The notes below the pieces were generated by a model. That model made no database searches and was not told where the DNA came from. It saw only the letters and a program-made list of their open reading frames with translations. Shown in pieces: positions 1 through 5,959 of a DNA stretch of 8,209 nucleotides. The translations under genes were made by a program, and so were the position numbers. Each line of letters begins with the position of its first letter. Position 1 is the first letter of the stretch. The stretch comes from an uncultured Bacilli bacterium (lineage in GTDB: Bacteria; Bacillota_I; Bacilli_A; RF39; UBA660), in contig CANQDB010000059.1 in the NCBI GenBank assembly GCA_947591175.1, forward strand, positions 1 to 8,209. Reading direction: 5' to 3'.

Positions 1-55
1 AAGAAAGAATGCCTAACCGGCGAGGTTGTTTTATAAACATTTCCCGGCTTCTTTG

Positions 56-85
56 CTTACTTTCTTTTCCGTAAAAGAAAGTAAG
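56..85. repeat. Perfect 13-bp inverted repeat with a 4-base loop
   Basis: The arms CTTACTTTCTTTT (56-68) and AAAAGAAAGTAAG (73-85) are exactly complementary around the loop CCGT. Neither side is followed by a T-run in the transcript sense, so it does not look like an ordinary intrinsic terminator. It sits in a locally G+C-richer patch, which suggests a REP-like or other dispersed palindromic element. That identity is inference and depends on finding more copies in the genome. Confidence 0.6.
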
Positions 86-186
86 GCCTGTCTGGCAAGA
101 CATTTATAATTTCTATATGTAAAACATCATCTTATTCGAAGCTAATCAAATAGCCGGTAATTTATTAAAAAACGATTAATTTTAAA

Positions 187-312
187 TTGCATTTACTTGT
201 CCAATATCTTATTTATATTAAAAAATCGATATGAACATCACATCAATTTTTTAGTTGTTTTTCGTTGTCCACTGAAATATCTATAATTATTAGTTGCTTT
301 TACTTTTCCAAT
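187..312. repeat. Three degenerate 19-base direct repeats
   Basis: The units TTGCATTTACTTGTCCAAT (187-205), TTGTTTTTCGTTGTCCACT (255-273) and TTGCTTTTACTTTTCCAAT (294-312) lie in the same orientation. The first and third differ at 2 positions; the first and second share 14 of 19. The second and third are both preceded by TTAG or TAG. In AT-rich DNA some of this similarity is expected by chance. They could be decayed ends of an insertion sequence or binding sites, but no function can be assigned. Confidence 0.3.
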
Positions 313-336
313 TCACCTATTTTATTTTGTTAAATG

Positions 337-365
337 AAAAAAAGAAGTGCATACATAGTACACAC
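337..365 (-). terminator. Intrinsic terminator after the FemAB gene
   Basis: Ten bases past the TAG stop, the minus strand can form a stem of eight pairs (347-365, two of them G-T wobbles, loop TAT). It is followed by TT, C and seven T residues (337-343). Position and shape fit a rho-independent terminator for the FemAB-family gene. The wobbles and the small loop make it moderate rather than strong. Confidence 0.55.
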
Positions 366-374
366 TGGATTTAT

Positions 375-1682
375 CTAACGTTTTTTTAATTTATTTTTTG
401 TATTTTTTAAAAAGCGATAACTTTTATATGATACCTTATAAAGCCAATATAAAGGTTTATTAACAACTAAGTCAAATTCTCCTATTAATTCAACTACCTT
501 ACCACCAAAATCTCGTTTAAATGAATATAATCCAAACAAAGGATTTTTTTCATCAAAGATACCTGTTATTCCATAAAAATTATAGCGATCATAATTATTT
601 AGAATAGCCATTTTCATTCCTTCCCAATGAACTGTGTATGCCGACTGGAATTCCATAAATTTTTGATATGAACCACCTACTAACGATAAAACTTCATTGC
701 CATATATCAAGAATAGAATACCTCCCAAAGGAACGATATCGCCATCTTCTTTTTTTATTTTGGCAATTTTTGCTTTCTTTTTTTTCAATCTTTCAATATT
801 TGCTGTAGTTTCAGCTTGTTTCGCAAGGTACTTTTTTTCATTCATTTTAGAAGGATCTTGTTCATATTTTTTTGTCCGAGTGTTCATTTCTTCTTCTAAA
901 GACTCTATTTCTTTAGTAATAGAATCGCACAATTCCTTAGTATGAAGTTCCGCAATTAATATTTTTAATATATTATGTTTTCCACCTAAGTGTTTATACA
1001 TTTCTTGATAATATTCAAGTGGGCGATCAATAAAATCACGACGATCACCAGTATGTTGCATTATATCTTTAAAAAGTGGTAACTCTTCATCACTTATTTC
1101 TCTAGTTCGAATAAAGTCTCTTTCATTTTTACGTAAGATCTGTCTAGTTTTCGGATCCATATCTTTCATTACATCTTCAATTGTTCTATTTTTAGTATCT
1201 GTAACAAAAATCCATCTTGGTTGTAATGTATCCTGTAATAGATTGAAACCAAAATGTTTATAACCTAATTTAATTAAATTATCGTAGGCTTGCTTATTAT
1301 TTTTGCCATCTGGAACAATATTTCCGTTTATATCTCTTTCTTGATATGATAAATAAGGATCTATTTTTACAAAAATTCCTTGATGATTTTTAACAAATTT
1401 TTTTATTTCATTTGTAAATTCTTTTAATAAATCGTAGTCGTTGTAATCAATTAAAAAACCTCTTGGAGAATAAAACATATTTCTTTTAATTGGTGTCATC
1501 TTCGATAATAATAAACAACCCGCAACGATGTCGCCAGTGGAATCTTTTAATCCTAATAAATAACTTTTCCAGCCATTTTCTTCTTTTAAATCACCCCATT
1601 CTTTAGTTTGATGAAAACTAATTTGTGGGTGTTTTAGGGCAAAATCTTTAAATTGTTTATTAGTTAATTCTACAAGTTTCAT
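375..1682 (-). CDS. FemABX-family aminoacyltransferase (peptidoglycan interpeptide bridge)
   Basis: The 435-residue product matches the FemA/FemB/FemX/MurM family in length and layout. These enzymes transfer amino acids from aminoacyl-tRNA to the peptide stem of lipid II on the cytoplasmic side, building cross-bridges. An N-terminal GNAT-like half contains the HQTKEWG stretch (24-30) and YSPRGFLIDY (71-80). A second half has RWIFV (156-160), and a charged Lys/Glu-rich segment at about 247-312 reads as the two-helix coiled-coil arm that FemA and MurM insert. The C-terminal GNAT part includes YGITGIFDEKN (370-380) and YSFKRDFGGKVVELIGEFDL (386-405), the family's K-x-x-FGG region. The ATG follows AGGTG at suitable spacing. 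It has its own promoter (1738-1746), a downstream hairpin terminator, and no signal peptide. Which residue it adds (Gly, Ala, Ser or other) cannot be read from the sequence. It occupies the place where noc/parAB follow rsmG in B. subtilis. Confidence 0.9.
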   Translation of the reverse strand: MKLVELTNKQFKDFALKHPQISFHQTKEWGDLKEENGWKSYLLGLKDSTGDIVAGCLLLSKMTPIKRNMFYSPRGFLIDYNDYDLLKEFTNEIKKFVKNHQGIFVKIDPYLSYQERDINGNIVPDGKNNKQAYDNLIKLGYKHFGFNLLQDTLQPRWIFVTDTKNRTIEDVMKDMDPKTRQILRKNERDFIRTREISDEELPLFKDIMQHTGDRRDFIDRPLEYYQEMYKHLGGKHNILKILIAELHTKELCDSITKEIESLEEEMNTRTKKYEQDPSKMNEKKYLAKQAETTANIERLKKKKAKIAKIKKEDGDIVPLGGILFLIYGNEVLSLVGGSYQKFMEFQSAYTVHWEGMKMAILNNYDRYNFYGITGIFDEKNPLFGLYSFKRDFGGKVVELIGEFDLVVNKPLYWLYKVSYKSYRFLKNTKNKLKKR

Positions 1683-1737
1683 ATTTCACCTACTATTTTT
1701 TGTATTTTTATCTTTCTTATTAAGTTATCTATTAAGT

Positions 1738-1746
1738 ATTATACCA
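1738..1746 (-). promoter_or_regulatory. Extended -10 promoter for the FemAB gene
   Basis: On the minus strand the sequence TGGTATAAT is a consensus TATAAT with the extended TGn element. It lies 55 bases before the ATG and 50 bases past the rsmG stop. No good -35 hexamer stands 16-18 bases upstream (the region is A/T only), which is typical where an extended -10 compensates. It suggests that this gene is transcribed separately from mnmG-rsmG, although no convincing terminator separates them. Confidence 0.65.
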
Positions 1747-1796
1747 TAATTAAAATTTTTAATAATAAAAATATATGATGAGAGAAAGTGGAAGTC

Positions 1797-2507
1797 TTAA
1801 TTTTTACAAAGCAATTTTTTGATTTTATCACTAGAACGCGGATATTTTTTATCAGTCGGTTTTAATTTCTTTATTTTTAATAGATTTCTTAAACTTCCTT
1901 CGATCGGCAGATAAAAAGTTATTTGTTTTTCTATTTGAGAATTTAATTTAGTTAAAGTACTTGTGGACTCAACTATTTCGTTATCGACATTTGCTTTCAT
2001 CGGAATAAAATAACCACCAGTTTTAACCATGGGAAGACTGATTTCACTGATAATTCTAAGATGTGATACTGCGCGACATGTAACTATATCGAAACATTCA
2101 CGATTGCATCTAGCATAATCTTCGCCTCTAGTATGAATGGTTTCTATTCCTGTTAGGTTTAATTTCTCGATAACAACATTTAAGAAGTTAATTCTCTTTT
2201 GCAATGAATCTATTAAGGTTACTTTAAGATTTGGAAAGAAAATTTTTAGAACAATTCCTGGAAAACCTGCGCCTGTACCAACATCGCATAAAGTTTCGAT
2301 CTTGTTTAAATCGATGGCTTTAACTAAAGTTAGACTATCATAAAAATGTTTTAAATAAACTTCTTCTTTGGCGACAATGCGTGTTAAGTTTATTTTTTGA
2401 TTCCACTCAATCAATAGTTCATAGTAAAGATTTAATTTTTCTAATTGAGTTTTTGAGACGTTAATTCCTAGTTCGCTTAGGGCTTCAACTAATTCATTTT
2501 CGTTCAT
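1797..2507 (-). CDS. rsmG: 16S rRNA (guanine-N7) methyltransferase RsmG (GidB)
   Basis: RsmG transfers a methyl group from S-adenosylmethionine to N7 of G527 (E. coli numbering) in 16S rRNA. The 236-residue protein has the usual length. The family signature WNQKINLT (35-42) is followed by HFYDSL (54-59), SAM motif I DVGTGAGFPG (75-84), the acidic end of strand 2 at LID (98-100), RGED (127-130) and CRAVSHL (144-150). The Lys-rich tail ends in YPRSSDKIKK and KLLCKN. The ATG lies inside the last codons of mnmG, a 14-base overlap, and AGGAG stands 7 bases upstream, so the two are translationally coupled. Loss of this methylation gives low-level streptomycin resistance in other bacteria (family knowledge). 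No clear terminator follows the TAA stop. Confidence 0.96.
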   Translation of the reverse strand: MNENELVEALSELGINVSKTQLEKLNLYYELLIEWNQKINLTRIVAKEEVYLKHFYDSLTLVKAIDLNKIETLCDVGTGAGFPGIVLKIFFPNLKVTLIDSLQKRINFLNVVIEKLNLTGIETIHTRGEDYARCNRECFDIVTCRAVSHLRIISEISLPMVKTGGYFIPMKANVDNEIVESTSTLTKLNSQIEKQITFYLPIEGSLRNLLKIKKLKPTDKKYPRSSDKIKKLLCKN

Positions 2508-4365
2508 GGTTTTGCTCCTGTTTCTTTAAGTAAACACTTAATATAGCGATATCGGCAGGATTTACTCCACTAATACGTGATGCTTGGCCGATAGATGTAG
2601 GTCTTATTTCAGTTAATTTTTGAAGAGCCTCATGAGCGAGATTTTTAATTTGGCTGTAATCGATATCTTCACTTATTTTTATTTTTTCTAAAGAAAGCAT
2701 TTTTTCGGCTTCTTTATTGGCTTTTTGAATGTAACCTTCATAGCGAATTTGAATCTCAACTTGATTTAGAACTTCAGGACTATAATCTAAATCTATAAAG
2801 TGTTTAATATGATTCATCGTAATTTCAGGGCGTTTTAATAAATCATATAAATATATGCCATCAAGTAATGGTTTTGAACCTATCGCTTCGAGGTAATCAT
2901 TTATCTCTTTTTTAGGAGTGATTTTAGTTTCTTTAAGTTTCGTTGTTAGTTCGGCAATTGCCTCTTTTTTAATTTGAAAACGATGATATTTTTCTTCACT
3001 TACTAAACCTATCTGGTAACCATATTCACGCAATCTCAAGTCAGCATTATCATGCCTTAATAGAAGACGATATTCAGCACGAGATGTTAGCATTCGATAA
3101 GGTTCTTTGGTACCTTTGGTTACTAAATCATCGATTAAAACACCAATATAGGCTTCATTTCTTTTTAAAATTAGTGGATTTTTACCTTGCAATTTTAAGG
3201 ATGCATTAATTCCGGCAATCAAACCTTGACCGGCCGCTTCTTCATAACCACTAGTACCATTGATTTGGCCAGCCGTAAATAAGTTTTCAACTATTTTAGT
3301 TTCTAAAGATTGTTTTAATTGCGTTGGATCAATCGCATCATATTCGATAGCATAAGCATACTTTATAATTTTAGCATGTTCTAAACCTACTAAACTATGA
3401 ACCATTAACTCTTGAACTTCGTGAGGCATACTTGTTGAAAAACCTTGTAAATAAATGTCATCATAATAGATACTTTCAGGTTCCAAAAATAATTGATGAC
3501 GTTCTTTATCGGCAAAGAGAACTACTTTATCTTCGATTGATGGACAATATCTTGGACCAATTCCTTCGACATAACCACCATACATACTCGATTCTTTTAA
3601 ATGGTCGCGAATTATTTGATGAGTCTTTTCATTAGTATAAACTAAGTGACAAGGTACTTGATCTTCTGGTTTATAAAGTGGCTCATTATCGAAAGAAAAT
3701 GTGTAGCACTCATCATCACCTGGCTCTAGTTGAGTTTTCGAAAAATCAATGCTATCTTTAGCAATTCGTGGAGGTGTTCCTGTTTTTAACCTTTGAATAG
3801 TAAAACCAAGGTTGTGTAAACAATCGCTTAAATACTTCGAAGGTCGTTCGCCATGTGGACCACTTGGTGTTTTTGTACTTCCAACAAGAACCATACCTTT
3901 TAAATAAGTACCAGTAGTCAAAATAACGGCTTTGGAGTTTATTTTTTCACCATTTTCGAGGATAACTCCTTGAATTTTATGGTCTTCAACTATTAAATCT
4001 TCAACTAAAATCTCTCTTATTTCTAAATTTTTGGTAGATTGCAAAGTATTTAACATCTGCTTTGGATAAGTTATTTTGTCTCCTTGGGCACGAAGAGCCT
4101 GAACTGCTGGACCTTTTTTAGTATTTAACATTTTCATTTGTAAAAGACTATGGTCAATATTATTTCCCATTTCGCCACCTAGGGCATCGATTTCTCTTAC
4201 AATTATTCCTTTAGCTGGACCACCAATAGAAGGATTACATGGCATATCGGCAATATTTTTTATGTTTCCTGTTACTAATAAAGTTTTATTTCCTAATCTA
4301 GCACATGCTAAAGAGGCTTCACATCCGGCGTGACCTCCACCAACAACAATAACATCATATTTCAT
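2494..4365 (-). CDS. mnmG: tRNA uridine-34 carboxymethylaminomethyl-modifying enzyme MnmG (GidA)
   Basis: MnmG is the FAD-dependent partner of MnmE; together they install the (carboxymethyl)aminomethyl group on the wobble uridine of certain tRNAs. The 623-residue product is close to the roughly 629 of E. coli. Visible features include the FAD Rossmann motif VVGGGHAGCEAS (7-18), the loop DMPCNPSIGGPAKG (40-53) with one conserved Cys, GTYLKGMVLVG, the second conserved Cys in RYCPSIEDK (272-280), and the FAD-binding GTSGYEEAAGQGLIAGINA region (19 residues). SRAEYRLLLRHDNADLRL comes next, then the helical C-terminal domain with TSIGQASRISGVNPADI that docks MnmE. I chose the ATG at 4365 because AAGGAA stands 9 bases upstream. 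In-frame GTG (4374) and TTG (4371) codons lie inside or beside that site. The stop is TGA and overlaps rsmG. Upstream lies the palindrome cluster. Confidence 0.97.
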   Translation of the reverse strand: MKYDVIVVGGGHAGCEASLACARLGNKTLLVTGNIKNIADMPCNPSIGGPAKGIIVREIDALGGEMGNNIDHSLLQMKMLNTKKGPAVQALRAQGDKITYPKQMLNTLQSTKNLEIREILVEDLIVEDHKIQGVILENGEKINSKAVILTTGTYLKGMVLVGSTKTPSGPHGERPSKYLSDCLHNLGFTIQRLKTGTPPRIAKDSIDFSKTQLEPGDDECYTFSFDNEPLYKPEDQVPCHLVYTNEKTHQIIRDHLKESSMYGGYVEGIGPRYCPSIEDKVVLFADKERHQLFLEPESIYYDDIYLQGFSTSMPHEVQELMVHSLVGLEHAKIIKYAYAIEYDAIDPTQLKQSLETKIVENLFTAGQINGTSGYEEAAGQGLIAGINASLKLQGKNPLILKRNEAYIGVLIDDLVTKGTKEPYRMLTSRAEYRLLLRHDNADLRLREYGYQIGLVSEEKYHRFQIKKEAIAELTTKLKETKITPKKEINDYLEAIGSKPLLDGIYLYDLLKRPEITMNHIKHFIDLDYSPEVLNQVEIQIRYEGYIQKANKEAEKMLSLEKIKISEDIDYSQIKNLAHEALQKLTEIRPTSIGQASRISGVNPADIAILSVYLKKQEQNHERK

Positions 4366-4374
4366 GTACAACAC

Positions 4375-4380
4375 TTCCTT
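4375..4380 (-). promoter_or_regulatory. Ribosome binding site deciding the mnmG start
   Basis: AAGGAA on the minus strand lies 9 bases before the ATG at 4365. The alternative GTG at 4374 would have to start directly beside it, so the ATG is favoured. The same AAGGAAGTG wording precedes mnmE and rnpA, so it is the local standard. Confidence 0.7.
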
Positions 4381-4394
4381 GAATCTTATAAAAT

Positions 4395-4410
4395 TATTTC
4401 CCGGGAAATA
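4395..4410. other. Noc-type binding site (NBS), copy 1
   Basis: The perfect 16-bp palindrome TATTTCCCGGGAAATA is identical to the NBS recognised by Noc of B. subtilis, a ParB paralogue that loads on DNA at these sites, spreads, tethers to the membrane and blocks Z-ring assembly over the nucleoid. It differs from the ParB site parS (TGTTTCACGTGAAACA) at 4 of 16 positions, including the central bases known to separate Noc from ParB recognition. It lies 29 bases before the mnmG ATG. That a Noc protein exists in this organism is inference. Confidence 0.82.
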
Positions 4411-4448
4411 TTTTTGAGTATTTTTGAGAGTTTTTTAGGTTATTTTTT
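4409..4448. repeat. Phased T-tracts with a tandem 10-bp repeat between NBS copies 1 and 2
   Basis: TATTTTTGAG occurs twice in tandem (4409-4418, 4419-4428), with a near copy ending in GAT at 4462-4471. T-runs start at 4411, 4421, 4431 and 4443, each 5 or 6 bases long, a spacing of 10, 10 and 12. A-tracts repeated at the helical period bend DNA, so an intrinsic curve between palindromes 1 and 2 is plausible. Very AT-rich intergenic DNA can show such phasing by chance. Confidence 0.5.
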
Positions 4449-4463
4449 ATTTCCCGGGAAATA
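4448..4463. other. Noc-type binding site (NBS), copy 2
   Basis: A second perfect TATTTCCCGGGAAATA palindrome, centred 53 bp from copy 1, close to five turns of B-DNA. Both copies are followed on the plus strand by the same TTTTTGA, so the repeat unit may reach slightly beyond the palindrome. Confidence 0.82.
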
Positions 4464-4477
4464 TTTTTGATTCTATT

Positions 4478-4495
4478 TTATTTCCCGGGAAATAA
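4478..4495. other. Noc-type binding site (NBS), copy 3
   Basis: The third copy of the palindrome has symmetry extended to 18 bp (TTATTTCCCGGGAAATAA). It is centred 31 bp from copy 2, about three helical turns, and 84 bp from copy 1, about eight. It lies just past the mnmE stop codon. As RNA it could pair only around a CCGG loop and has no strong T-run behind it, so a terminator role is unlikely. Confidence 0.82.
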
Positions 4496-4500
4496 TTTTT

Positions 4501-5856
4501 TTACTTTCCTAGACAAAATTGACTAAATAATTGATCTAGTAATTCTTCTTGATAAGTTTCGCCAGTTATTTCACCTAATTTTTCCCATGAACGTTTAATA
4601 TCAATTTCGACCATATCGATAGGCATTGAGTTTTCTATTCCAGTTTCAACTTCATCTAAAATTGAATATGCTTCTTTAGCAAGAGCAATTTGACGGACAT
4701 TTGATAAATAAGTGAAATCGGCTTGATCGATTTGTTCTAAATTAAACTTTTCTTTTATTTTTTGTTTTAAATCATCGATTCCGCGATTTTCAGTAACACT
4801 TAAAGTAATTATATCTTTCTTATCTAACTTAGTGGTATCAATTTTTGTTGGTAAATCAGTTTTATTGATGATTATAATTCGAGGTTTACCAAGAGTTTTA
4901 GCCAAAATATCAAAATCTTCCTCTGTTAACTCTTCATTGTTATTTAAAACAACCAAAACAAGATTGGCGTCTTCTAACAATTCGAGACTTTTTTCCACAC
5001 CAATTTGCTCAACTATATTATCAGTATCTCTAATTCCAGCCGTGTCCATTAATATTAAAGGAATACCATCGATCGTAACTGATCCTTCGACAATATCTCT
5101 AGTTGTACCTGCAATATCTGTAACAATAGCCTTATTTTCATTTAGAAGACAATTTAATAAACTACTTTTACCGACATTTGGGCGACCTACGATTACAGTT
5201 TTAATACCTTCTTTGAGCCATTGACTATTTTCACTTTCTTTAATAATTTGTTGTAATTTAGTTTTTACTGATTTTAATTGTGGTAATAATTTCTCATTAG
5301 TCATAACTTCGATATCTTCGTATTCCGGGTAATCGATATTAACTTCGATTGAGGCTAATATTTCGAGCATTTCTTGACGTAGGGAACGAATATAATTACT
5401 AATAGTTCCTTTTAGACCTTTGATAGCCATTTTGCGAGCGGCTTCGGTCTTTACATTTATTAAATCCATGATAGATTCAGCATTTACTAAGTCGATACGA
5501 CCATTAAGGAAAGCACGTTTAGTAAATTCTCCAGGTTCAGCAAGACGAGCACCGTTTCTTAATAATAATTCTAGTACTTTATTAGTTGTCGTTATGCCAC
5601 CATGACAATTTATTTCAACGACATCTTCTTTAGTAAAGGTCTTAGGGGCTTTCATGACTGATACAAGAACTTCATCGATGATTTCTTCATTTTCTTTAAT
5701 GTATCCATAATTAATAGTATGAGATGAAACTTCCGTTAAATTTTTACCTTTAAATATCTTATTCGTAATAGAAATAGATTCAGGACCACTTACTCGAATA
5801 ATTGAAATAGCCCCAATTCCTAAAGCAGTCGAAATAGCAGCAATTGTATCTGTCAT
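4501..5856 (-). CDS. mnmE: tRNA modification GTPase MnmE (TrmE/ThdF)
   Basis: MnmE is a potassium-stimulated dimerising GTPase which, with MnmG, modifies wobble uridine 34 of tRNAs reading two-fold degenerate codons, using a folate one-carbon unit. The 451 residues match the family length. The N-terminal folate-binding domain starts MTDTIAAISTALGIGAISIIR in outline (within 1-21) and contains EINCHGG (81-87) and LAEPGEFTKRAFLNGRIDL (105-123). The GTPase domain shows G1 GRPNVGKS (224-231), G2 TTRD (251-254), G3 DTAG (271-274) and G4 NKTD (331-334). The protein ends in FCLGK (447-451), the family's C-[IL]-G-K terminus with its conserved Cys. The ATG follows AAGGAAGTG. The gene has its own promoter and is followed by the NBS cluster and then its partner gene mnmG; no clear terminator separates the pair, so co-transcription is possible. 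Confidence 0.97.
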   Translation of the reverse strand: MTDTIAAISTALGIGAISIIRVSGPESISITNKIFKGKNLTEVSSHTINYGYIKENEEIIDEVLVSVMKAPKTFTKEDVVEINCHGGITTTNKVLELLLRNGARLAEPGEFTKRAFLNGRIDLVNAESIMDLINVKTEAARKMAIKGLKGTISNYIRSLRQEMLEILASIEVNIDYPEYEDIEVMTNEKLLPQLKSVKTKLQQIIKESENSQWLKEGIKTVIVGRPNVGKSSLLNCLLNENKAIVTDIAGTTRDIVEGSVTIDGIPLILMDTAGIRDTDNIVEQIGVEKSLELLEDANLVLVVLNNNEELTEEDFDILAKTLGKPRIIIINKTDLPTKIDTTKLDKKDIITLSVTENRGIDDLKQKIKEKFNLEQIDQADFTYLSNVRQIALAKEAYSILDEVETGIENSMPIDMVEIDIKRSWEKLGEITGETYQEELLDQLFSQFCLGK

Positions 5857-5891
5857 GATTTTTCACTTCCTTTTTGTGGATTTCCTTTCAT
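5853..5891 (-). CDS. Possible 12-codon leader peptide ORF before mnmE
   Basis: The minus strand reads ATG AAA GGA ... TCA TGA, coding MKGNPQKGSEKS. Its TGA overlaps the ATG of mnmE in the ATGA arrangement seen in coupled genes. The predicted transcription start falls only a few bases before this ATG, and there is no ribosome binding site for it, so translation would have to be leaderless. The mnmE ribosome binding site lies inside it. It may be a chance reading frame. Confidence 0.2.
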   Translation of the reverse strand: MKGNPQKGSEKS

Positions 5892-5901
5892 AGTGATACT
5901 G

Positions 5902-5930
5902 ATTATAACATAGTTTTAGCCATTTTTGAA
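5902..5930 (-). promoter_or_regulatory. mnmE promoter
   Basis: On the minus strand TTCAAA (5925-5930, 4 of 6 to the -35 consensus) is separated by 17 bases from TATAAT (5902-5907). TGT directly before it makes an extended -10. It lies between the jag terminator and the mnmE ATG, 45 bases upstream of the latter, so mnmE starts a new transcript. Confidence 0.75.
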
Positions 5931-5933
5931 TAC

Positions 5934-5959
5934 TAAAAAAAGAGGCTAGGCTTCCTCTT
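5934..5959 (-). terminator. Intrinsic terminator overlapping the jag stop codon
   Basis: On the minus strand AAGAGG (5940-5945 complement partner) pairs with CCTCTT across an 8-base loop, followed by seven T residues (5934-5940). The stem begins within the last codons of jag and its TAG stop (5946-5948) lies in the loop. It closes the rnpA-yidC-jag unit just before the mnmE promoter. The 6-bp stem is short but G+C-rich for this genome. Confidence 0.65.

Larger units (their letters stand above)
1..336. other. Gene-free stretch at the left edge
   Basis: I find no supportable gene here on either strand: stops are frequent and no start has a convincing ribosome binding site. The first 100 bases are richer in G+C than the rest of the gap and contain a perfect 13-bp hairpin at 56-85. 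The remainder is very AT-rich and carries three related 19-base units (187-205, 255-273, 294-312). The mixture would fit remnants of a mobile or repetitive element next to the FemAB gene, but no transposase fragment can be recognised. In B. subtilis this side of rsmG would hold noc and parAB, and nothing of them is seen. Confidence 0.5.

Noticed and set aside
39..48. ATTTCCCGG as a fourth Noc site
   Set aside because: Only the left half matches; the right half reads CTTCT instead of GAAAT, so the palindrome is absent.
697..945. Plus-strand 82-codon open frame within the FemAB gene
   Set aside because: It is the antisense of the Lys/Glu-rich coiled coil, rich in Phe and Ser, with no ribosome binding site.
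4385..4390. TATAAG as -10 of an mnmG promoter
   Set aside because: The predicted start would fall inside the mnmG ribosome binding site and there is no -35 match; NBS copy 1 occupies the spacer.
4395..4495. Palindromes as transcription terminators of mnmE
   Set aside because: They are loopless perfect palindromes repeated three times without strong T-runs in the minus-strand transcript, and they match a known protein-binding site.
4832..5224. Plus-strand 130-codon open frame within mnmE
   Set aside because: It is antisense to the conserved GTPase domain, and the product resembles no family.
5322..5333. ATTCCGGGTAAT inside mnmE as an NBS-like palindrome
   Set aside because: It is two bases too short, not symmetric like the NBS, and lies in conserved mnmE coding sequence.
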